From assembly GCA_026315105.1 (NCBI GenBank), contig CM048750.1, positions 74,083,797 to 74,147,796 of the forward strand: a stretch of DNA of 64,000 nucleotides, given 5' to 3'. Both the position numbers and the translations under genes were made by a program. The stretch is from Locusta migratoria. Lineage: Eukaryota; Arthropoda; Insecta; Orthoptera; Acrididae. Below the pieces are notes generated by a model. The model was given only the letters and a program-made list of their open reading frames with translations. It was not told the DNA's origin and made no database searches. Shown piece after piece: positions 31,618 to 42,967 of this stretch. Every line of letters begins with the position of its first letter. Position 1 is the first letter of the stretch.

Positions 31618-32559
31618 TTTAGTTACGCCAGTACGTCGTCTCTCAGCATGTTTCCTTCTATTTAATAACGTTTCAGAGATACTGTGATGAACTAACTGCC
31701 GTTATAGTGTAAATGCAGCAGCCAATGCAAGCGGTTTTTCGTATGCAACACATCAGCTTGCATTGGTTTGCAATGCGTTTGCGTTTCGTTCGTCGGTGTT
31801 CAGTATTCTGCAGTCTGCTGGTAACCATGTAATGCATCATTCATCTGTTTAAATAAACACCAGGGCTTCTGTTTATTGCGTAGTACGATTACCATGTAGT
31901 TCTGTAACGCCGTGATCTCTTGCAATCTGAATTTCAACAATAGTTCTGAAATAAATTATTTGTACTTCCTTTTCTGATTTTTTAATTTCTTTTAGTGTAT
32001 TATTCGTTCATTTAGATACTGCAGTGAATTGCCTTTCCGCCATTGACTGGTGGGAGCGGAAACGACACTACATTTGAGTATTTCATAAAGATACAGCGTA
32101 GACATTAAATGATCCAGTATGGTACGACAATTGCGGATATTAGTACATAGTATATTACTATATTGTTTATGAAAATCATCATTGAAGAAGTACATAGACT
32201 TCGTTCTAAATATTAAAACTAACATAATTCGGATAGCAAATTCTGAATGCTGTTGAACTAAAAATAGAAATTTGCAATGTAGACTGTTTCAGTTTTAATT
32301 TTATTATTAGTTTTTGCATACAGTTTTGGTGAATTTGTGTGTACCATACATACATCCGTCAATGCTACAAATGACAGGCAAAACTTAAACAGAAAAATGT
32401 CGTTTCTTCGTTACCATAAGCCATTTGAGAATCACTTTTGCATCTTGCACGAGATTTCTTCCCTGCATCATTATGTCTATGCTCTGCTAGTAATCATCAG
32501 TGTGTCTGTTTCTTGTGCTCGAAGAGCAACATCCAGTTATCGACTTCCTTCTACATTTG
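31618..32559. other. No gene seen
   Basis: AT-rich. Two overlapping plus frames near 32337-32743 partly cover the LINE tail on the opposite strand and are treated as chance. Confidence 0.35.
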
Positions 32560-33784
32560 CATTTTTACTCAAAAGCACCTTGAAGTGTGTGGCGGAGGGT
32601 ACTTCTGTGACAGTTTAACAGTAGTTGGTAATCCCGATATCTCTTCTGATTTACTCGATGACTTTCCGTCAGTTATTAGGTACTGTGTTCTTTTTGACAG
32701 GGAATCGCGAATCCAATCGCACAACTGTGGCGATATTTCATAAGCAAGCATTTTGATTTCAAGGCGCTTATTAGGTATAGTGTCAAAAGCTTTCCGGAAA
32801 GTTCTAAATGTAGAATAGATTCGAGAACTCTTGGCGATAGCACTCATCACGTCATATGAGTGAAGAGCTAGCTGTGTTTCGCAAGAGCGATATTCTGAGT
32901 GTTGCCTATGGGTAAATATGTCGTTCTCTACGAGGTAGTTCATAATCTTTGAGGAAAGTGTATGTTCTAAAGTCCTGCTGCAAAACGACGTCAATGACAT
33001 AGGCCAGTAATTTTGCGCATTGAGACGCTATGCACCCCATCGGGGGTTCGAATCCCCCCTCGGGCATGGATGTTTATGCTGTATTTAGTAGAAGTTACTT
33101 TATAAGCAGTTCGTACGTTTAGGGACTGATGACCCCGCGGTTAAGTCCCATAAGCTTAACAAACATTTGAATATTTCTTAAATATTGGAGTGACCTGTGC
33201 AACTTTCCAATCTTTGGGTACGGATCTTTCACTGAGTAAGCAATTAAATATGATAGCTACGTACTGAGCTATTGCTTCAGCATACTCTGAAAGGAACTAA
33301 CTGGTATACAATCTGGACCGGGAGACTTGTTTTTGTTAAATGAATTCACTTGTTTCAATATTGCAGGGATATCCTAAATTATGCATGGTAGCAGCTGTTC
33401 TTGATTCAAATTCTAGAGTATTTGCTTCGTCTTCTTCAGTGAAGGAATTTCGCAAAGATGTGTTAAGCAATTCTGTCTTAGCGACATTGTCATCAATAAA
33501 ATCATCATTGCTGTGGCATATTAAAGGTACTGATTGTGTTTTCTCTCTGGGGTACATATGACTAAATATTGTTTCGATTTTCTTCAAAATTACGAGAAAG
33601 GGTTTCATTGTGAAAACGATTGTACGACCCTCTCATTAAAATTCACGCTAAGACTTCTAGTCTTAGAGATTTTGTGGGTCTCTACATTTGTGAGGACTTT
33701 TCATTTGATTTTGTAAGAGTGATATAAACTGTCTTGTTTACTACGAGAGGTCAGCCCCCCTCTTTTGTTGATTTATTTGGTACT
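32560..33784 (-). pseudogene. CR1/Jockey-like LINE, reverse transcriptase half
   Basis: Reading on the minus strand from 33608: an EN-RT linker (LLNTSLRNSFTEEDEANTLE), then the RT start around 33190-33340, then, after a SINE, SRTLEHTLSSKIMNYL, HRQHSEYRSCETQLAL and FRTFRKAFDTIPNKRL, the palm motif with FSKAFDT-like sequence. The RT stops before the YADD motif and jumps to a 3' tail (CCCTCCGCC near 32600), so there is an internal deletion. The 5' half lies at 36051-37460. Confidence 0.75.
33016..33180 (+). mobile_element. SINE, family C, 5'-truncated, in the LINE
   Basis: Starts in the anticodon-arm region; B-box GGGTTCGAATCCC and full tail. It interrupts the LINE reverse transcriptase. Confidence 0.9.
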
Positions 33785-34742
33785 ATCTTATATGCCCGTG
33801 CTTCGCAACGGTTGTTAAAGAGGAACCTGTGTATATCATGATTTTTTGGGTTCTGGACCTAGATCAGCAAAAACAGATTCCTTGTTGGATCGCTCTTTCA
33901 AAAACCTAATTTCTCCTAGCCAAGATGTCAAATTTAAATAGAAATCATTGTCAAAGACGATGAATGTTCACAAAGTTTTTCATACAAAAATAGAAATTAA
34001 TTTAAGTTCCTACTCCAGAACGGTGTAAATTCAATGTTAGGTTGTGTTCATAAAGTTAAGATATCGGTGTGTACTTGTATGTTTGGCGTAAGCTTCTGAA
34101 AACACTCATATCGTTGAGACGAGAAATAGTAATAACAGCGACATGTTAGTTCTGTTTATCTCTCACAGTAAGTGTCTGCTGAAGTATTAATATGTTGCAG
34201 TGCTGCACAGGGGACAATGTAGTTATTCTGTATGCAGTGCTTCCTATTATCGAAAACTCGACAAATGCTGAAAGTCTGGTAATTCAATAAACAGAGCAGT
34301 TCATGTCTGTCTAAATAAGACGTCATGGTGGTGTTAATATGCAATTAAGTAAGTCTGGGTAATCGTTGAAGGAATGGCGTCAGCTGATAGTCTGTATAGA
34401 ACTTTCCATTAAATATAGTTTTTCCAGTGAATAATGAAAGCAGAGAGTTTCCTGGCGAGTTATTCGCTCGCCTGTATGTGTCTCACAGTTAGCTCTAGTG
34501 GAAGGCACAGAAGTATCTCTGGAGTGAGCATTCAGATGCGCAGAATAGATTTTGTGTCCTCAACATTAAGGTGGATAAGTCACGTGATATTGGGAAAAAT
34601 CTGCTTATCGCTTACTTGACCTTGGTCCTTTTCTTTGTTCGGTTAATATGGATGACTATGTGTAAATGGCTCTTTTAGCGACGCTTCCTCAACTTTCTAG
34701 TTGCTTCTGAGACACATTTATTAAGACATTACTTCATGTTCA

Positions 34743-34919
34743 AAATGTTCAAATGTTTGTTAAGCTTACGGGACTTAACTGCGGAGTCATCAGTCCCTAA
34801 ATTTACAAACTATTTATTAACTACCTTGTACTAAAGACGACACAAACATCCATGCCCGAGGGGGGGGATTCGAACACCCGACCGTAGCGGCCGTGCAGCC
34901 TGTTGACTGGCGCGCTGCG
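34743..34919 (-). mobile_element. SINE, family A, head incomplete
   Basis: Tail and B-box with the head altered after GCCGTGCAGCC. Confidence 0.88.
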
Positions 34920-35524
34920 AAAAGGAGGTGGGGTTTCTTTGCAGCCAATGCGGTACAAACTAATCGTAAGAGCAAATAAATATGTGGAAAGAATGGATTT
35001 GTCTCAATATCACATGGTAATACCAGCTTAATGTTGAGAACGCAATGCTCACTCCATATATATTTCTATATGTAGACGGGTTATACCCGCCGAAAGATGC
35101 ACTTCTTTTCTTTCCATGACATTGCAAAGCATATGGAATACACCTAGAAAGGAAAAAAAAGTGTCTTACCTGGGTTAAATTTTACTTGCAGTGGCAGCGG
35201 TTCAGTATGTTAACGTTGGCAACAAAATATTCGCTTTAGGGGGATCATTAATTTACTAATAAGAACAACGTTAATTATTTATTTCATTAAGAACACAAAG
35301 AATTATTTCTCTCATTGTACGTAACTGATTTTTCAAAAAGAAATCAACGGTCTTTGCCAACATCAATACACTACACCGCTGCCGTAAGGAAAATTGTAGC
35401 CCTTGTTTCAGTCTATGTGAATAAATATCGCAGCAGCGCCATCTATTAGTTATTTGGTATTCTATAAAAGTAACAGCGCCTCTATCGGATCATTGCTCTA
35501 CTACGCTTCAATTCAAGCATAGCA

Positions 35525-36010
35525 TACACTAGAAACTACAAATTACGATATCTTTTCTTCCATGATCCGATTTTGATGATATGAAGTTTTTATGTTTGCC
35601 CAAGGTACTCTCAGTTGACCTATGAAACCCCATGAAAGTTCGTATAGTACTCTTGGAGATTTGCTGTACTACACCGTACTTATAAGCCCAGTATATGCAT
35701 AAAACTTCAAATTACGATATATTTCCTTCCTCTGAAAAATTTTGATGAAATGAAGCCTATGTTACTCTCCAAACTAGTCTTAATTTACACGTGGAAACCC
35801 ATGAAAGTTCGTGTAGTAATTTTGGAGATTATCCTCAACATATAGATATACGCCATGGCTTTTAAATAAATTATTAAATTACGATATCTTTTTTTTCCGT
35901 GATCAGAATTTGACAAAATTATGCCTATATGTTGACCCAAACTTTTCTCGTGTTTCCTGTGAAAACCGCGTGAAGATTTGTCCAGTAGTTTTGAAGATTG
36001 AAGTGTACAG
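35525..36010. repeat. Three diverged tandem units, about 168 bp each
   Basis: AAATTACGATAT recurs at about 35539, 35708 and 35876, each followed about 100 bases later by CATGAAAGTTCGT-like sequence. Unit similarity is moderate. Confidence 0.8.
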
Positions 36011-36050
36011 CGACAGGCCTACATTCACAGATTTATTGTTAGTATAGATA

Positions 36051-37460
36051 AATCTCTCAATACCTTTTGATATTATTTCTTCGAATGTAAGCTACATATA
36101 ATCTACACTAACATTGTTAGTGTAGATTCACTTGGGACTCTCGGGCAAGAACTCTTTGAATTTTTATTTGCTTTATTTATTTATTTGCGTTTAATTCTGG
36201 TGGATTTTCGATATCAGTCTCATTATGACTACTCTGTGTCCACTAATCCCTGTATCTTTTCTGATGCTCTTTGTCAGGCCGGCCGCGGTGGCCGAGGAGA
36301 CTGAGGCGCTCCAGTCACGGTCTGCACGGCCACTACGGTCGGGGGTTCGAATCCCCCCTCGGGCATGGATATTTGTGCCGTCCTAGTTCGTAAGTAGTTC
36401 ATAAGTAGTTTGTAAGTTTAGGGACTGATGACCCCGTAGTTAAGTCCCATAGACTATACAAACATTTGAACATTTGAACTCTTTGTCAGTCCCGGATCAT
36501 TTGTTGCTGGAAGGTATGATTTCAGAATCACTTACTATTCTAGTGGGTTCGTGAAGAAATTGCTCGAAATAGTATTCCGAGAACACATTCAGTACAATTT
36601 CGGACGATGTTTTATGCCTGCATTCGGATTTCAACATATATTTTTTCCAACATATCGAGGATCAATTGCAGTCGCCACCCATTACAATTGTATGTACGAT
36701 TTTTAAATTTGATTCAAGCTTTCTTTGAACTTTTCTGCAATCGTATCTGCCGAACCAGGGGATCGGTGAAAAGAATCAATTATTAATTTTTTCTCGGGTG
36801 GTGGGTATAATACCTACCCATACTAATTTACAGGAACTATGTACTTTAATTTTAGTAGAGGCTAAACCTCTTGTGAGAGCAGTAAACACGCCACCGCCAA
36901 TTGTTTTTCTGTCATTTCTGAACTATATTTGACTCTTTTTTAAAATTTCGTTTGAACTTCGGCTTTAGCCAGCTGTCGCTATCTACAACGACATGTGCTT
37001 TACTACGTTCTATTAGCGGTTGGAGCTGTGGCACTTTCCTCCACAGCTACAATTTACAACTCTTAGGCCAATTTTCTTAGATCTGCGGTTGTCCTGTGTG
37101 TGACCTGCCCTATTCGCGACTGAAACCCTTTCTGTGTGTTCCAGAAGCCATCTAAAGTAGAAAAAAAAGGCCCAGCAACACCACACAGCCCATGCTACCC
37201 GTGTAGCAGCTACCTGAGTTTAGCCGATGCATGACCTATTCATTGGAACCACGAACCCCACCACCCGATGGCGCAAGTAGAGGAATCCGCATACTACATG
37301 GTCGAGGAAACAACCCCCCCCCCCTACCCTCTGTACCAAAGGACGACAATCGGTCTTGTCAGCTATGATGAAGATGGTGAATAAGGAAGACTGGCAGTCT
37401 TTACCACATCATTTAGCCGTCCAAAACCGGAGAGAATCTCATCCGATCCAAATAAACGCA
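36051..37460 (-). pseudogene. CR1/Jockey-like LINE, ORF1 end and endonuclease half
   Basis: On the minus strand, about 36500-37000 resembles the AP-endonuclease domain: GGGVFTAL, then VHSSCKLVWVG and IIDSFHRSPGSADTIA, which precedes the catalytic region. About 37160-37450 resembles the C-terminal part of ORF1, possibly the esterase-like domain known from CR1-type LINEs. Frequent stops. A SINE with duplication sits at 36278. Together with 32560-33784 it makes one element of about 2.4 kb net. Confidence 0.65.
36278..36478 (+). mobile_element. SINE, family A, with TSD
   Basis: 11-bp duplication CTCTTTGTCAG at 36267-36277 and 36479-36489. Confidence 0.97.
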
Positions 37461-38659
37461 ATACACTTTTCATTAGTTTCATCGATAGTTTATGCAGATT
37501 ACTTATGAATCGGCGTAAGTGAATCAAAAAATGGATTCACCCTATTAAAATCTCCTCTTAGGTCAGTGACTCTGAAATATAATAAAGCTTCATATATTTT
37601 TTACGGGGAAACGACTGTTGGAGAGTTACGTATTTAGCTTCAAAGTGCTCGTACTGATAATCGTTTGTCAGTGGCTTTTTGTTGCAGCCAATTCATCTTC
37701 AGTAGGAACTTCTGAGGCACACTTTTCTGGAATAATCAGAACCCGTTTTTAATTAATTCGTGATGTATGCAACTGCTCAGAGCTCTGCGTAATTATGCTA
37801 GCGTTCACATTTAATTTGTTAAAGCATTTAATTCTTTTAAACGTCGGGAGACAAACAAAGGAACGTACACTAAATACAAAGTAATTTGTTCCTTTGTTAA
37901 TGTTATACCTCCACTGCCGCATCACCTTTTTATTTTAGTCGTTACGGATTTTTTTACAACTCCAGTCAAGCGAACAAAGTTTTTAAAAGTGAAAAAAATT
38001 TCTTCGTGGTAGAACTTGTAGCAACGAAATTAATTACCAGCAGCTGCTTTGAAAAACATTCTCTACAGTAATTGATTTAACCAGCGGGCATTTCGAAATT
38101 GTAAAGTGATACAGAAAGACCGAAATGATTCAAGAAATGGAGCGCACACTGGAATAATTTCGATTCTTTGTGAGGTTGTCCGGGAATTATATTCATAAAA
38201 TGCTATTTCTCGACCTGTTAATTTCTTCCGCGTAATGACACATATCCGAATTTGAGGTGCACGTGTGTTATTTCTTTGTGCGTGCATCATCAATAAAAAG
38301 ACCGTGTTGCTTTCAGTTAACGGAGAGAACTACCTCAGCTAACTAGCTTAGTTCGGTTATTAAAACAAGCGATATTGCAGATCAACGAGTAGTCTACGGA
38401 TACAGGGTAATTGGGAATTCCGCTTACACATTTATTATGGAGAACAGTCAATACAAAACCATTTAATAATAAACTCTTAGCGGTAAAAGCGCCGTTTGGA
38501 ATACAAACGACTTGGAAAGAACATCATAATATTCTTACCTTCATGAACTATAATATAAGCGCTAAATGGGGACAACCAGATTGTAGAAAGTGTACCTGTA
38601 AACAGTTTTCACATGCAGACACTCCATTGTCCTGGAATGTCATGGATGGCTTCCTCCTT
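37461..38659. other. No gene called
   Basis: AT-rich. A plus frame starting at 38411 runs for about 85 codons (with CRKCTCKQF) into the SINE at 38672. It is cysteine-containing but I cannot assign it. Confidence 0.3.
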
Positions 38660-38671
38660 GACGATTTTAGA

Positions 38672-38846
38672 AAAAAATTCAAATGTTTGTATAGTCAATG
38701 GGACTTAACTACGGGGTCATCAGTCCCTAAACTTACAAACTACTTATGAACTACTTACGAACTAGGACGGCACAAATATCCATGCCCGAGGGGGGATTCG
38801 AACCCCCGACCGTAGTGACCGTACAGACCGTGACTGGAGCGCCTCA
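38672..38846 (-). mobile_element. SINE, family A, 5'-truncated, with TSD
   Basis: 12-bp perfect duplication GACGATTTTAGA at 38660-38671 and 38847-38858. The head is cut before the A-box, so 5' truncation happened during insertion. Confidence 0.96.
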
Positions 38847-38858
38847 GACGATTTTAGA

Positions 38859-39299
38859 GGAGAGGAAATCGTCCTCTAATCTCACGAGGTTTCGCAAACA
38901 ATACTCTTCACGTATCTGCACAGGATGAAGTCCTGAATAGGAAAATCTCGGTGGTCAACGAATCGGTGCATCGCATCCTATCCAACTGTCCTTGAATGTT
39001 TGTTGAAGACCCTGACGGACCTTTTGATGGGACCATATCCTACGATGATGCAGTTAGGTGTATTAGCTTTGACACATTACACAGAGTGGTAGAATATAAG
39101 GGCCAGTCAGACGACCAGTTGAAATCCATATGAATATTTGGTATGAGGGTTTTCCTCATCAGAAAAATGAATGTCGCGACGACTGAGCATACATCGCCTG
39201 AGAAAGAAATTATCAAAGTTTCTCTTTGCAGAGAACTCGCCAGAAGTTACACTGCGATTCATGGACGGCACCTGTGATGTTGCGGGTCTTCATCATATA
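38859..39299. other. No gene seen
   Basis: Nothing recognised; a 70-codon plus frame at 39171 overlaps the LINE end. Confidence 0.3.
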
Positions 39300-40243
39300 C
39301 TCCGGTGGCGGAGGGTACATTCTACCACGACTAGGTGCTCTCTTTCCTATTTCACACCCAAAAGGAATGAGGGAAAAAATTGAATTACATGGGTCTGTAT
39401 GAGCCCTAATTTCTCGTCTCTGTGATCTTCACGCGAAATTTAAGTAGGCGGCAGCAAGATCGTGACGCAGTCAGCTTCAAATTCCGGCCCTCTAAATTTC
39501 CTCAACAGAATTTCTCGAAAAGAACGTCCTTTTTTTCTCCTGCGACTCCCATTTGAGTTCCCGGAGCATTTCACTCACGCGCATTGGTCGAACCTACCAG
39601 TAACGAATCTCGTTGTTCGCCTCTGAACAGCAGCCATATCTTCCTTTAAACTGATCTGCTGCGGGTCCCAAACATTGAGCAGTACTCAAGACGTGGTGTA
39701 CAAGCGTTTTATACGCAGTGTCCTTTACAGATGATGTACATCTTCCCAAAATCCTTCCAATAAATCGAAGTAGACTGCCCGCCTTACTCACAACTGTCCT
39801 TACCTGTTCGTTCCATATCATATCGCTCTGAAATGTTACGCCTAGATATTTGAACGAGCGACTGCGTCAAGAAGCTCACTATTAATGCTGTATTTGAACA
39901 TTATGGGATTGTTTTTCCTAGTCATGTGCATCTCCTTACATTTTTTTTCTACATTTAGAACTAGCTGCCATTCTTCAAACCAACTAGAAATTTTGTCTAA
40001 ATCATCCTGTATTCTATTACAGTCAATTAATGAAAACATCCTCCCATACACCTCAGCATCATCAGCAAACAGACGCAAATTAAAGTCATTCTGTCCATCA
40101 GACCATTTATATACGTATAACATAACAGCGGTCCTAACACACTCCCCTGTGACATGTCTGACGGCTCACTCGACTTTGATGAACACTCGCTGTCGAGAAC
40201 AACGTACTTTGTTCTATTTCATCGACGTATTATGGTAGACCAG
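39300..40243 (-). pseudogene. CR1/Jockey-like LINE, reverse transcriptase C-terminal half
   Basis: From 40123 toward lower coordinates: LRLFADDAEVYGR, the catalytic FADD motif, then DCNRIQDDLDKISSWFEEWQ, then WNEQVRTVVSKA, LLRFIGRILGRC and KDTAYKTLVHHVL, the thumb and C-terminal region. The 3' end near 39300 has the CCCTCCGCCA tail seen for other copies. A frame change lies near 39840. It complements the deleted part of 32560-33784 but is a separate copy. Confidence 0.85.
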
Positions 40244-40349
40244 TTAACAGAACTTCTCTTCATCAGATTACCTTCCACAAGGGAAAGAGGTGCGCTACAC
40301 GACTGCATGAATGTCAAATATTGGTGGTCGACATTTGAAATATTGATCT

Positions 40350-40676
40350 TTATCGAAACAGATCCAGATTTCGACCAGTAACTGACGTAGCATTTGAATA
40401 GAAGATGCTTTCATGGAACCATCGCAGACAAATGCAACACTGAATCCAATGTCTTATATTCTTTCCACAGCTATAACTCTCCTTGCAAGTGGCGCAGACG
40501 TCATCATTTATTTTGTTCTTTGACTTCTGTTTTCTCTTACACAGTGATTTCACTGTGGTTTTCCTCTCTTGATCAGCAACATGTCTAATTTGATGTGTGA
40601 TGGAAGCTGCCAATTGGTCGCGAACACACTCCTTTGAGTTGTCCCTATTCTTCTTACTGCCAGACGGTGGCATCAT
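40350..40676 (-). pseudogene. Cys-rich PHD-like tail of a possible DDE transposase
   Basis: The 108-codon frame has a Lys-rich stretch (CKRKQKSKNK) followed by CATCKESYSC, HWIQCCICLRWFHE. The spacing CxxC...WIQCxxCxxWFH is typical of the zinc-finger tail of pogo/Tigger-type transposases and of PHD-like modules. The frame opens with MMPPSGSKKN and no catalytic domain could be traced upstream to 41050. A host PHD exon is an alternative but the surroundings are repeats. Confidence 0.4.
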
Positions 40677-40699
40677 TTTTCGGCGATCATTTAGTCTGG

Positions 40700-41337
40700 G
40701 AGCCTTAGACTATCAACAGATGTTGTTTGTCTCATTGATGAAGTTCATGGACTACTCTGATTATCCACTCTACTCCATGAAGCGGAGAAATGTTTGGCAG
40801 CTTCGTATATGGATCACCTTTCTTATAAAGCCTCCTGACCTGCTCATAGTAGATCATTTGTTGAGTAAGACTGCCAGGGTTGGAAAATTAAGTTGGCAGT
40901 TGTCTTCAGCACTACCTTGTAACGTCACAATGCCCCTATTCATACGGTCAGATAACCAGCCATTAGCAAGAGAAACGCTCCGAAGCTTTCGGTCCTACGT
41001 TATAAGGCCGGAAGTCTGCTCTGTGAACCGAATTTCGCGGTGGCCGAGGTTGTAGCTCGAAAGTGCACCAGCGGAAGGTTGTGTCTTCGACTCTTCAGCC
41101 CGAGAGTTTCCTTCATTGTTCCGTTTTTTATTCAGATTATTATTCATTTAACTGATCAATACGTTAATCTCCTATAATAATACTTGTATAAGCAACATTT
41201 CCAAAGAATTTATTTGCAATTCCAAGATAAGAGGATTACTAAGTTTCGACGACCAATAATAATGGATACGACATTCAGGATTGCTTATGATAGACGCATG
41301 ATAGTTGTAGCTGCACATAAACCTTATTGAGAATTAC
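40700..41337. other. No gene called
   Basis: A 152-codon plus frame (40597-41055) overlaps the Cys-rich minus frame and has no recognised domain. 41034-41100 contains GGTGGCCGAGG and TTCGACTC, a possible decayed SINE head. Confidence 0.3.
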
Positions 41338-41533
41338 CATTGTTCGGCGGAAGAGTGGCCTTCGAAGTCGAGTAATTCGGAGGCGTCTAGTACGCCGCCG
41401 TCGCCCTTCGTCGCCGATATGTATACAGACGGAGGAGGATGAGATTGACACGGCGTGGCCAAAGATCTCTCTTGCGCTACATTTAAGGCCGTTGGCGTAA
41501 TCGAATGACTATTCAGAGGACTCATGAGATTTG
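41338..41533 (-). CDS. Candidate host exon, 196 nt, unknown gene
   Basis: On the minus strand TATTTCAG ends at 41534 and CAATG|GTAATT gives a donor at 41338/41337. Between them one frame is open, encoding SHSITPTALNVAQERSLA, SHPPPSVYISATKGDGG and LDASELLDFEGHSSAEQ. Ser/Pro and acidic composition and GC-rich third positions (GGCGACGGCGGC, TTCGAAGGC) differ from the AT-rich surroundings and from transposon fragments. The exon would start in phase 1 and end after CAATG. I do not recognise the protein; it could be an activation or linker region of a regulator. No adjoining exon was found in the window. A foldback starts 38 bases upstream, in the putative intron. Confidence 0.4.
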
Positions 41534-41570
41534 CTGAAATAGATTCACAAACATTTATCAAATATATATA

Positions 41571-42248
41571 CAGGGTAAATTACCTAACACTTGCACCGCA
41601 GATATTGCGGAAACGGAAAGAGCGATTGATGTGCAGTTTTCACAAAATGGATTGGTAGTCAGGGGTTCGTATTTTTAGCCAACAAACAGATTGTAATATT
41701 ACTTAGAAAATGTATTTTTTATTTAAACATACAGTATTTTAAATGGAACAATGGGTGTGTCTATCATGTTTCTGGAATTTTTGTCACCAGTTGTGTACAA
41801 TGAATTTCGAATGACATTTTAATCACATTTAGTTTGGCAGCTACAACCGTTCAAAGTTTCCGGGGCGGAGGCTGCGATAGCGTTGCTGACTGGCCGAGTG
41901 GCTAACTCCTGTCTCATGATCACCAACCAGTGAGCTACGCTGTCGTAGCCTCCTCCCCAAAAACTGTGATTGGTTGTAGCTGCCAAACTAAACGTGATAA
42001 AATTGTCATTCAAAATTCTTTGTTCACTGCTGGTGTCATAAATTCCAGTACATGAAAGGAGCAGCAATTGTTCTATTTGAAAAATTCTATGTTTCCATAA
42101 AAATACACTTTCTAGGTATATTTATAATCTGGTTATTGGCTAAAATTACGAGTCACTGACTACCATTCCATTCTGTGTAAACCGCACATCAATCGCACTT
42201 GCCGTTTCCGCAATATTTGCGGTGCAAGTGTTAGGTGGTTCACCCTTA
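41571..42248. mobile_element. Foldback element, sibling of 331-1489
   Basis: Ends CAGGGTAAATTACCTAACAC and its inverse; arms about 310 bp, small loop at about 41890-41930. The central region (GCGATAGCG, TGCTGACTGGCCGAGTGGCTA) is shared with 331-1489, while the outer arms differ. Confidence 0.85.
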
Positions 42249-42257
42249 TATATATAC

Positions 42258-42900
42258 CGGGTGAGTCACCTAACTTTACCACTGGGGATATCTCGTAAAC
42301 CTCAACAAATATTTAATAACTAATTCCGCAGACCGAAAGTAACGTGAAGGGCTGGTGTAATTGGTTAACACAAACCATTAAAACATGCACGGAAGTATGT
42401 AATTTTTTTTTAACAGAAACATTTTTAATGGAAATCTATCATTATTTTTAGCACAAATGAAAATAAGAAAACGTACTTAAGTAATGTCGTTTGTAACATG
42501 GTAAAACGTTAATTCCATCCAGAGTTATTGTGACTTAAAGATGACACTTCGGTAACTTCTCAGCAACTTTTGAAGCTGCTTACTGTGTTCGTCCTTCGGT
42601 CTCCCTCTACGATTTATACCCCACACACTTCCTTCTAATGCTAAGTTGACGATTCCTTGATGTCTCAGAATGTGTCCCACCAACCTATCCCTTCTCTTAG
42701 TCGGGATATGCCAGAAACTCCTTTTCTCCCCAATTCTGCTGAGCACCTCCTCATTAGTTATGTGATCTACCCAGCTGATCTTAATCATTCGCCTATAGTA
42801 CCACATATCGAAAGCTTCTATCATCTTTTCGTCTGAACTCCTTATCTTCCACGTTGTTTACGAGATATTCCCAGTGGTAAAGTTAGGTGACTCACGCGGT
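42258..42900. mobile_element. TIR-bounded element carrying an RTE scrap
   Basis: 42259-42301 (GGGTGAGTCACCTAAC) is inverted at 42858-42899 with about 42-bp arms. TATATA sequence flanks both sides. The interior holds the RTE fragment on the minus strand. Confidence 0.75.
42525..42850 (-). pseudogene. RTE-type LINE C-terminal fragment
   Basis: The 99-codon frame reads FDMWYYRRMIKISW, DHITNEEVLSRIGE and RRDRLVGHILRHQGI, the conserved region after the reverse transcriptase in RTE/BovB-like elements. It belongs to a different subfamily from the copies at 28, 48 and 54 kb. 5' truncated within the TIR element. Confidence 0.8.
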
Positions 42901-42967
42901 ATATATATATACGAGGCGCGTCTAGAAAGTAGTTCCGTTTCAATGTATCTCCGCTGCAGCGCTGCAA

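Larger units (their letters stand above)
33786..36050. mobile_element. Unclassified 2.27-kb repeat inserted in the LINE
   Basis: The LINE sequence is continuous if this segment is removed. The left part starts with GCCCGTGCTTCGCAACGG, a motif seen at the start of some arthropod repeats. The right part contains three tandem units of about 168 bp and ends with TTATTGTTAGTATAGATA. No long ORF. It carries a SINE at 34743. Class unknown; exact ends within about 10 bases. Confidence 0.5.

Noticed and set aside
35525..36010. CRISPR-like array
   Set aside because: Only three diverged 168-bp units without constant short repeats and spacers, in a eukaryotic genome.
40597..41055. 152-codon plus-strand gene
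   Set aside because: Partly antisense to the Cys-rich transposase-like frame; no domain.
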